The notes beneath the pieces were generated by a model. The model was not told where the DNA came from. It did not search any database and was given only the letters and a program-made list of their open reading frames with translations. From DAINRZ01 sp964634885 (lineage in GTDB: Bacteria > Bacteroidota > Ignavibacteria > Kapaibacteriales > UBA2268), in NCBI GenBank assembly GCA_964634885.1, contig CAZWLN010000044.1, forward strand, positions 1 to 39,097: DNA of 39,097 nucleotides, written 5' to 3'. Of the stretch, positions 32,310-39,097 are shown one piece after another. Position 1 is the first letter of the stretch. Each line of letters begins with the position of its first letter. The position numbers were made by a program, and so were the translations under genes.

Positions 32310-35300
32310 GTGAAAAAATCGACGGATGGTGGAGAACATTGGACAGAGCTATCCAGGGCAACCTATAATAATTTAAGGTCTGTTTTTTTTATTGATAGAG
32401 AAAATGGATGGGCTGTAGGCGACATTGGTGTTTTAATCAAGACGACAAATGGAGGAAACGACTGGGTTGAATCAAAGCCAGTGTTTTGCAATTATCTTTT
32501 TGATGTTATGTTTATTGACAAGAACAACGGCTGGGCTGGCGGTTCCGGTCAAACCTTATTAAAAACAACAGACGGCGGCAATAGCTGGACAAAAGTAAAT
32601 ATAAATGTTAATAGCATTAATCAGGTGAAATTTTTTGATAGAGATAATGGATATATTGTTACTGAATTAGGGATTTATAAAACAACTGATAATGGCAATC
32701 AGTGGGAAAAAACTATTGCTATGAATGGAATTGTTGCTGCCGGTTTCATTGATAAGAATTCCGGCTGGTTTCTTGATTCATACGGATATGCTTACCGTAC
32801 AAAAGATGGAGGTATTACCTGGGATAAAGTATTCTATTGTAAAAAAGCCGTTTCAATTGCCTTCTGTGATGAAAATAACGGATGGATTTTGGCTAATGAA
32901 AATAATGACAAATTAGAGTCTGTAATTTATATTACAACCAATGGAGGTAAAAACTGGGGAAAAAGCCTTCCGATAAAGGGTTTAAGTATGAATAGAATGA
33001 TTCAAAAAGATATGGAAAACGTCTGGGTTCTCAATCAATACGGAATAGTTTTCAAATACAATCCGAAGAATGGAACAGAACCGTTGCCTGTCGTTCTGTC
33101 TTCGCCCGTCAATAAGACCGTTGTGCGGAACAGGGAAGTGAATTTAAGCTGGAGTCAAGCTCCCGACAGTTCAATCTATCATCTTCAGGTAGCTAAGGAT
33201 GATAATTTTGGTAATTTGATCTGTGATATTGACATATTCGCTAACGGATACAAAATGTACGATCTTTTCAGTTCAACAGAATATTTCTGGAGAGTATCAT
33301 ATACATATAAAAACGAAATTACAGACTGGTCTGAAACCAGGAGTTTTATTACCTCAGACAAGATTTTTTCCGATGGAATTTTCAAATGGCAGTATCCTTA
33401 TCCGTATGGATATAATTTATACTCCATATCTTATATTAATTCTAACAGCGCTGTAGCCGTTGGCGATGAAGGAGCAATTGTTAAAACGACCGATAAAGGC
33501 ATTTCCTGGTCCCTGATTGATGATTACACAGGCAATTGTTACAATAAAGCCTTGTTTGTCAATGAAAATATTGGCTTTGTTATTGGCAGGGACGGAGCAT
33601 TATTAAGAAGCAGCGACGGGGGAAATACATGGACTGTTTTCAGGATGGACATCGGCAATCTGAAAGGAATAGATTTCATTGACAATCAGACCGGCTGGAT
33701 GTGTGATGAAGACGGAAGGGCAATGAAAACTACAGATGCCGGCTTAACCTGGACGTCGCAATATATCGGAGAAGGACTTCTTTTGTCGGATATTCATTTT
33801 ATCGATGAGATGCGGGGGTGGGTAGTTACTATGTATGGTGTCATGTATTACACAACCGATGGAGGTATCAACTGGACAGTAAGGATGCCGAATATTGACG
33901 GTATATCAACAATTGAATTCATAGATAATTACAGAGGTTTTGCTATGTGCAATGATGATTCCTTCGTCCGTACTACCGACGGTGGAATTACCTGGGATTC
34001 AATTGTGAGCTTAAATTATTACATATATGGTATCTACGACATTTGTTTTGTCGATAGCCTGAATGGATGGATTAGCGGCTGTCAGGGCGCTTCATTGAAA
34101 ACGTCGGACGGTGGCTATAATTGGGAGGATTATAGTACTCCAGGCGACAGCGCCTTTTTCTCCGTCAATTTCTTCGATTCACTTAATGGTATTGGTGTCG
34201 GTTATAAAGGGACTGTTGCTGTAACCACTAATGGAGGAAAGAACTGGTCAAATAGTAAAAACAGTAATATCTATAGATTAAACGATGTGTTTTGCCTTAA
34301 TAAAAATACGGTTTTTGCTGTAGGAGATAATGGAGGAATTAAGACTACCGATGGGGGCAACAGTTGGAATAAAACAAAAAGCACAATAGGACTTGCTAAT
34401 ATTTTCTTTCTTAATGAGACTCTTGGCTGGGCTGATACTCGTGGTGGAATGTTCTTAAAAACTACTGATGGCGGCGGGAGTTGGAAATCCATACAAAATA
34501 GTTCATGTGATTTTAACGGGAAAATATATTTCAAAGATGAAAATAACGGGTGGGTATTAGCTGAAGGTTCGCTGTCGAGAAGTTCAGACGGAGGTAATAC
34601 ATGGAAACATGGAAATATTACTTCATGGACTGAAGATTTCCAGATTCTTAATGATTCCATTGCCTGGGCTGTCGGCAAGGAAGGTAAAGTATTGAAAACT
34701 GAAGACGGCGGCAACACCTGGTCAGCTCAGGACATCGACACACTAATTGACTATACCCGAGTCTTTTTCTTAGACACAATCACCGGTTGGATAATAGATG
34801 AATACGGCATTTTGAGAAAAACTACAGACGGCGGCAAAACATGGAGAGTCCTGAACAATTTCACTTGTATATATCAGGTATATTTCTTTGATGAGAATAA
34901 CGGATGGGGAAGATCAGGAAATTCGGTAATACAATCGACCGACGGAGGGGAGAACTGGTTCGTTGTTGATGGAAGAAATGCCATTGATTTCTCATTTGCC
35001 GACTCAAGCAACGGTTGGTTCATTAATTCTTTCGGTATTTTCAAATACACCGGCGAAGGAACTGTTTCCGTCGAGGAGCAGCCCAGGGAAACTGTTGCGC
35101 CTTCGGTTCTGTCGGTCAGTCCCAATCCGGCAATGGAATTTATTAATGTGAAGTTTGACAGCGGCAACGGCAGCGACTGTGAGGTCACAATCTGCAATCT
35201 GGAGGGTATTGCGCTGTACAGGGAGAGAGTGCTTCAAGCCGGACTATATATGAGGAAGATCGACATTAGCAGCCTGCCGCGGGGTGTGTATTTCCTTAGT

Positions 35301-35348
35301 GTGAGGCAGAACGGTAACGACATAGTAGAGAAATTCATTAAACAGTAG
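32310..35348 (+). CDS. 3' part of the split Ycf48/BNR-repeat T9SS cargo gene
   Basis: The host-derived frame runs from 32295; 32310 is the first GTG and gives 1012 residues. There is no signal peptide. An accidental GGAG at 32295-32298 may allow some translation, but the product could not be exported. Six Asp-box repeats (STDGGEHW, TTNGGNDW, TTDGGNSW and others) precede one FN3-like module (about 258-350, with EYFWRV). Thirteen more repeats follow (SSDGGNTW, TTDGGITW, TTDGGKTW, STDGGENW and others). The last ~80 residues are a T9SS type A sorting domain (SVSPNPAMEFINVKF through GVYFLSVRQNGNDIVEKFIK). Joined to 27601-28623 it makes a protein of about 1358 residues with 26 Asp boxes. It reads as a functional gene with no internal stops, so the insertion is recent or reversible. 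Confidence 0.88.
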   Translation: MKKSTDGGEHWTELSRATYNNLRSVFFIDRENGWAVGDIGVLIKTTNGGNDWVESKPVFCNYLFDVMFIDKNNGWAGGSGQTLLKTTDGGNSWTKVNINVNSINQVKFFDRDNGYIVTELGIYKTTDNGNQWEKTIAMNGIVAAGFIDKNSGWFLDSYGYAYRTKDGGITWDKVFYCKKAVSIAFCDENNGWILANENNDKLESVIYITTNGGKNWGKSLPIKGLSMNRMIQKDMENVWVLNQYGIVFKYNPKNGTEPLPVVLSSPVNKTVVRNREVNLSWSQAPDSSIYHLQVAKDDNFGNLICDIDIFANGYKMYDLFSSTEYFWRVSYTYKNEITDWSETRSFITSDKIFSDGIFKWQYPYPYGYNLYSISYINSNSAVAVGDEGAIVKTTDKGISWSLIDDYTGNCYNKALFVNENIGFVIGRDGALLRSSDGGNTWTVFRMDIGNLKGIDFIDNQTGWMCDEDGRAMKTTDAGLTWTSQYIGEGLLLSDIHFIDEMRGWVVTMYGVMYYTTDGGINWTVRMPNIDGISTIEFIDNYRGFAMCNDDSFVRTTDGGITWDSIVSLNYYIYGIYDICFVDSLNGWISGCQGASLKTSDGGYNWEDYSTPGDSAFFSVNFFDSLNGIGVGYKGTVAVTTNGGKNWSNSKNSNIYRLNDVFCLNKNTVFAVGDNGGIKTTDGGNSWNKTKSTIGLANIFFLNETLGWADTRGGMFLKTTDGGGSWKSIQNSSCDFNGKIYFKDENNGWVLAEGSLSRSSDGGNTWKHGNITSWTEDFQILNDSIAWAVGKEGKVLKTEDGGNTWSAQDIDTLIDYTRVFFLDTITGWIIDEYGILRKTTDGGKTWRVLNNFTCIYQVYFFDENNGWGRSGNSVIQSTDGGENWFVVDGRNAIDFSFADSSNGWFINSFGIFKYTGEGTVSVEEQPRETVAPSVLSVSPNPAMEFINVKFDSGNGSDCEVTICNLEGIALYRERVLQAGLYMRKIDISSLPRGVYFLSVRQNGNDIVEKFIKQ

Positions 35349-35530
35349 TATTGCTTCGTTAGCTGAGGAGAATGTAAAATTTAACCGGAGATGGCTGATA
35401 TTTTAATTTTAAGAGAGATTCTTCGTTTTATTTTCATATATTAGGCATCGATGTCCGGTGTCGGCCTGAAACAGGCTTAAATTGGCCGGAAGACTGACGT
35501 GTGCAGTCAAACAGGCGTCTGGGCAAAAGG

Positions 35531-35635
35531 ATGAGTTTCTTTGAAAAGTTCCGGGAAAAAGTAACATTAATGATAACCGGAGACAGAATTGAAAAGCTAA
35601 AATCTGAAGTATATGAAAAAACTGAAGAAAATTGA
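35531..35635 (+). CDS. Possible 34-residue small protein (doubtful)
   Basis: A short ATG frame encodes a charged, amphipathic peptide (MSFFEKFREKVTLMITGDRI and onward), and its end overlaps the start of the next gene by 23 bp. It has no good ribosome site: AAAAGG is too close to the ATG. It could be a leader or chance. The rest of 35349-35612 holds nothing recognisable. Confidence 0.2.
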   Translation: MSFFEKFREKVTLMITGDRIEKLKSEVYEKTEEN

Positions 35636-37937
35636 AAGGTCGTTTCCTCTGAAGCCGGAGTGGAGGATCATTCTCGACCACTTAGTTTACCACGACAGCG
35701 CCCTGCTGTTCCGGGTCTGCCGAAAGATGATTACACTGCTCGACAGGATGCAGGTGGAAGAAATCCGCTTCCTGCTGGAAAAACTCAACCCGACTGTCAA
35801 AACGCGCAGCGACGATCAGTTCTACGGCCAGAACTGGCCTAAGTCCAAAGGCAGCCCTTTCAATGCCGAAGAGATATACCAGGAAATTTTCCGGATTGCA
35901 GACATATACCTTCCTGACGACGAGATTACCAAGCACCTGTCCTTGTGGATCCACCAGGAACAGCTGAGTTTCCTGTCCCGTCTCTTAGAAAGGCGCAATG
36001 CTCCCCTGGGAGAAGTCGTGGACGCCGTTAAACGCTACCTTAGCATTTTTAAACCCGGTACTCACCAGGCCCTCGACGACGAGATCCTGGGACTGAGAGT
36101 GGGGCTGATCTCACGCTTCCTCTCCGACAACCTGCTGTATATTAATGTTGCCAAGGAATACATCAAGATCAGTGAGATGGATAAGATACTCGACAGGACT
36201 GTAGGGCTTGCCAGCGGCAACGGGAAACTCGGCGGAAAAAGCGCGGGCATGATCCTGGCGCGCCAGGTACTCCTCGACAGGAAGAAAATCAACCCGCTTT
36301 TCGAAAATGTCTTTACACCCAAAAGCCGCTTCCTCACTTCCGACGTCCTCCTCGAATTCATACACTACAACGCTCTCGAAGAGTTCGTTTTTACCAAGTA
36401 CGAAAGTCCTGAGGCAATCAAGAAGGAATTCAACTTCCTGGAATATATATTTAAAAACTCACAGTTCCCGCCTGAGTCGATGTATGCTTTCAATAAAATT
36501 CTCGACGACATGAAGGGGAAACCAATGATCGTCCGTTCTTCGAGCCTCCTCGAAGACAGTTTCGAAGCCTCTTTCAGCGGAAAATACAAGAGCCTGTTCA
36601 TCTCGAATACCGGCACGAAGGAAGAGAGGATGGCTGCCTTAGTTAATGCGGTAACGGAGGTGTATGCATCGACTTTCGGCCCCGACCCGATAGAATACAG
36701 GCGGGAGAGAGGCCTGCTGGACTTCAGGGAGGAGATGGGAATACTGATTCAGGAGGTAGTCGGCAACCAGGTCGGTAAGTACTACCTGCCCTGCTTTGCA
36801 GGTGTTGCCTACAGTTACAATGAGTTCCGCTGGTCTCCGCGCCTGCGCCGCGAAGACGGGGTCATCAGGATCGTCGCGGGACTGGGAACCCGTGCAGTGG
36901 ACAGGACGATGAACGATTACCCGACGCTGTTGTCTCCGGGACAACCCGCGCTGAAGGTTAATACCTCCGTCGATGACATTCTCCGCTACTCACAGCAGTA
37001 CGTCGATGTAATCAACATGGAGAAAAACAGGTTTGAAACAATCAGGCTGACTGAACTGATCGACGAATGTAACGGATATTTTCCGGGAATAGAGAAGATT
37101 ACGTCGATGTACAGGGACGGTACTCTTGTCGATCCCGTCAGCGCCATGGCAGATTTCCGCAAAGAACAATTAGTCGTTACGTTCAATAATCTCGTCAATA
37201 AGTCTAAGTTCATCAACCAGATTAAGGAGATACTGACAGAGTTGCAGCTTGCCTTCAAAAGCCCTGTCGATGTGGAATTCGCTTCTGACGGCGAGAAGAT
37301 TTTCCTGCTCCAGTGCAGGCCCCAAAGCCAGTTCTCAAACCGTAATGCGGTCCGTATTCCTTCAGGCATACCGAGGGAATCCATCATTTTCTCGGCGAAT
37401 GAATTTGTCAATTCGGGTATTGCCAAAAACATCGAGTATGTTGTCTATGTTGACGGCAACGAATTCAACGTCCTGCCGACAATCGAAGACATTCACGAAA
37501 TTGTGAAGATTGTCAGTACCCTGAACCGTATGCTCCCGAGGAAGAAGTTCATCCTGATCGGCCCTGGCCGCTGGGGCAGCAGGGGAGACGTGAAATTAGG
37601 CGTCCCTGTCATTTACAGCGACATTAACAATACCGCGATGCTGATCGAGGTGGCGCGGGAAAAACACGGCTATGTACCTGACCTGTCCTTCGGTACGCAC
37701 TTCTTCCAGGACTTAGTCGAGTCGAACATCATGTACCTGCCGCTCTATCCGGACAACCCGGACAACGTATTCAACGAGCAGTTTTTCCTCACCATGCCTA
37801 ACCACCTCGAAGAATTGCTGCCCAATTACAGTAAATATTCAGGTGTCCTGAAGCTCGTCAAACTTGACGACGACCGGCCCCTGAGTGTGTATATGGATGG
37901 AGAGATAGGCAAGGCGGTTGCATATATTGAAGAATAA
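35613..37937 (+). CDS. PEP/pyruvate-binding (PPDK N-terminal, ATP-grasp) domain protein
   Basis: The protein has 774 residues. An alpha-helical N-terminal region (about 1-195) has no named domain. The PPDK_N ATP-grasp domain (about 200-575) shows NGKLGGKSAGM (204-214), IVRSSSLLEDSFEASFSGKY (306-325), the long insert with MGILIQEVVG, and FLLQCRPQS near 570. A C-terminal region (about 590-774) contains KFILIGPGRWGSRGD. The phosphohistidine swivel domain and the PEP-binding TIM barrel of PEP synthase or PPDK are absent, so it cannot catalyse the full reaction. It may transfer phosphate from ATP to an unknown acceptor or act as a sensor. Helical N-terminus and C-terminal domain are shared with uncharacterised Bacteroidota proteins. 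Confidence 0.82.
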   Translation: MKKLKKIERSFPLKPEWRIILDHLVYHDSALLFRVCRKMITLLDRMQVEEIRFLLEKLNPTVKTRSDDQFYGQNWPKSKGSPFNAEEIYQEIFRIADIYLPDDEITKHLSLWIHQEQLSFLSRLLERRNAPLGEVVDAVKRYLSIFKPGTHQALDDEILGLRVGLISRFLSDNLLYINVAKEYIKISEMDKILDRTVGLASGNGKLGGKSAGMILARQVLLDRKKINPLFENVFTPKSRFLTSDVLLEFIHYNALEEFVFTKYESPEAIKKEFNFLEYIFKNSQFPPESMYAFNKILDDMKGKPMIVRSSSLLEDSFEASFSGKYKSLFISNTGTKEERMAALVNAVTEVYASTFGPDPIEYRRERGLLDFREEMGILIQEVVGNQVGKYYLPCFAGVAYSYNEFRWSPRLRREDGVIRIVAGLGTRAVDRTMNDYPTLLSPGQPALKVNTSVDDILRYSQQYVDVINMEKNRFETIRLTELIDECNGYFPGIEKITSMYRDGTLVDPVSAMADFRKEQLVVTFNNLVNKSKFINQIKEILTELQLAFKSPVDVEFASDGEKIFLLQCRPQSQFSNRNAVRIPSGIPRESIIFSANEFVNSGIAKNIEYVVYVDGNEFNVLPTIEDIHEIVKIVSTLNRMLPRKKFILIGPGRWGSRGDVKLGVPVIYSDINNTAMLIEVAREKHGYVPDLSFGTHFFQDLVESNIMYLPLYPDNPDNVFNEQFFLTMPNHLEELLPNYSKYSGVLKLVKLDDDRPLSVYMDGEIGKAVAYIEE

Positions 37938-38068
37938 AGATAAATTAATGTTTTTTAATTTAACGTAACTTTTATTATATTAGAGATTATTATTACTAAA
38001 GTTTGTTAGTAAGATTAACGATATTTAATAGAGAATTTTGTAATTGTTAAGGAAGACGAATTAGTAAT

Positions 38069-38947
38069 ATGCCATCAGTAACAGCATTGATAGAAACACA
38101 GGAATTCGCGACGCTGCCGCCGGTAGCGGCACGGGTACTCAAGCTATTAGAGGACGACAACATCGACATCAGGGACATCTCCAAGGTCATCGAGGCAGAC
38201 GCTTCCTTGACTCTTAAGCTTCTCAGAGTTGCCAATTCTCCTCTGTACGCTACCCGAACGGAGATCAACTCCATCCAGCAGGCAATCATCACGCTTGGCC
38301 TTAACAGGCTTACCAACATTGTCCTCGGAGTCTCCATTTTCTCGCGCTTCCTGATGAGTTCGCAGAAACAGGCAGCCGGCATCATGGAGAAATTCTGGTG
38401 GCATTCGTCCTGTACAGGCATTGTTGCCAAAAGCATTGCAACTAAGATCAAGCGTTTCTACAAGGAAAATGAATTCATCGGCGGCTTGCTGCACGACATC
38501 GGCAAACTGGCAATGCTCCAGTTCGACTCCACGAAGTATATTGAAGTGGTAAGGCTGATTGAAGAAGAGAACATGGTGGACATCGATGCGGAGAGAGAGA
38601 TATTCGGTTCCGACCATGTTGAAGTCGGCGAGCATATCGCAAAAATGTGGAAGCTGCCGGCCGAACTTACACATATAATTGCATACCACACAAGTCCGTC
38701 AGAAGCGCCCGAATACCGCGAGATAATCTCCGTGGTAAGGTTCGCGGACCTTCTGTGCGAGATCTGGGGCGCCGGCGTCTTCGAAGGCATTAAAGAAGTG
38801 GAATTCGAGAACGAAGAGTCGTGGAAGGTACTCTGTACCTCCTATCCCGACCTGGTAAACCTCGACGTGGAGACCTTTACTTTCGAACTGGAAGAGGAAT
38901 TCAAGAAGTCGTCGCAGTTCCTTAACCTGATTGTTTCGGAAGCGTAG
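38069..38947 (+). CDS. HDOD-domain signalling protein
   Basis: The 292-residue protein is a stand-alone HDOD domain (about 8-215): FATLPPVAARVLKLLEDDNI, then the DISKVIEADASLTLKLLRVA pattern with NSPLY, and INSIQQAIITLGLNRLTNIV. Unlike many HDOD proteins it keeps an HD motif, LLHDIGK (His142/Asp143), and a later HIIAYHTSP, so weak metal-dependent phosphohydrolase activity cannot be ruled out. A C-terminal tail (about 240-292) is acidic. HDOD proteins act in bacterial signalling, often in motility, stress or c-di-GMP pathways. It has its own AT-rich 131-bp upstream region after the PPDK-like gene. Confidence 0.9.
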   Translation: MPSVTALIETQEFATLPPVAARVLKLLEDDNIDIRDISKVIEADASLTLKLLRVANSPLYATRTEINSIQQAIITLGLNRLTNIVLGVSIFSRFLMSSQKQAAGIMEKFWWHSSCTGIVAKSIATKIKRFYKENEFIGGLLHDIGKLAMLQFDSTKYIEVVRLIEEENMVDIDAEREIFGSDHVEVGEHIAKMWKLPAELTHIIAYHTSPSEAPEYREIISVVRFADLLCEIWGAGVFEGIKEVEFENEESWKVLCTSYPDLVNLDVETFTFELEEEFKKSSQFLNLIVSEA

Positions 38948-39025
38948 ATAGATATCTGATTCTCCCGGATATTGCTCGGAACTTGCAATTATCACATTAT
39001 TAATTGATATATAGCGATTTAACGA

Positions 39026-39060
39026 TTTTCCCCTCATTGGATAAGGAGGGGGCAGGGGGT
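39026..39060. repeat. CCCC/GGGG intergenic hairpin repeat at the right edge
   Basis: CCCCTC (39030-39035) pairs with GAGGGG (39046-39051) and is followed by GGCAGGGGGTCATAA. It resembles the first hairpin block of the dispersed elements at 5929 and 10424 (CCCTC-loop-GAGGG then GTCAT). It is probably the start of another family member cut off by the window end. Confidence 0.4.
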
Positions 39061-39097
39061 CATAAGCGTTAACTTAAGATTTGGAAATTATTATTTT

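Noticed and set aside
35660..35954. Short frames inside the start of the PPDK-like gene
   Set aside because: Composition artefacts of the main gene with no ribosome sites or similarity.

Overview
The window looks like a draft-genome contig from a Gram-negative bacterium of the Bacteroidota/Chlorobiota side of the tree, most plausibly an Ignavibacteria- or Kapabacteria-like lineage. The reasons are: type IX secretion (T9SS) C-terminal sorting domains on very large Ycf48/BNR and FN3-like repeat proteins, PD40-OmpA envelope proteins, TAnnTTTG-type promoter elements, and a complete E. coli-type MotA/MotB stator pair, which most Bacteroidota lack. A run of 100 N marks an assembly gap. The lineage call is inference from gene content.

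Layout. 1-3.2 kb: an edge repeat pair, an Old Yellow Enzyme (NemA-like), an exported SagB-type nitroreductase and a pentapeptide-repeat protein. 3.2-5.9 kb: an AT-rich gene for an SF2 helicase fused to an HNH nuclease, a defence-like architecture, with a perfect 16-bp palindrome upstream. 5.9-10.6 kb: a block bounded by two direct copies of a ~200-bp dispersed repeat. It holds a 78-bp tandem repeat broken by the N gap, a divergent HxlR regulator/QorB-like quinone reductase pair, and DUF4180, GNAT, SRPBCC/AHSA1 and VOC genes. 10.9-16.1 kb: a 1726-residue T9SS cargo protein with a BNR propeller and nine FN3-like modules. 16.3-21.1 kb: a tight operon of TPR lipoprotein, MotA, MotB and a receiver protein with a degenerate HD-GYP domain. 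21.15-22.9 kb: an AT-rich three-gene cassette on the minus strand led by a TIGR04255-family protein. 23.0-26.7 kb: two OmpA-type envelope proteins in one operon. 26.9-27.5 kb: a GmhB-like HAD phosphatase. 27.6-35.3 kb: one very large Ycf48-repeat T9SS cargo gene cut in two by a 3.67-kb integrated element. 35.6-38.9 kb: a PEP/pyruvate-binding-domain protein and an HDOD protein.

The clearest discovery is the split gene. The 5' part (27601-28623) and 3' part (32295-35348) rejoin in frame at a 16-bp direct repeat (15/16 identical, 28608-28623 and 32279-32294), completing one Ycf48 repeat. Between the repeats lie only a tyrosine recombinase, a small HTH (excisionase-like) protein, a 139-residue protein of unknown function and a filamentous-phage gene II/X-like replication initiator. 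This is a minimal integrative, probably rolling-circle, element or phage satellite with no capsid, mobilisation or recognisable cargo genes.

Other systems worth following up are the TIGR04255 three-gene cassette (overlapping or abutting genes, no known function), the helicase-HNH fusion, and the motor operon that carries a receiver/degenerate HD-GYP protein.
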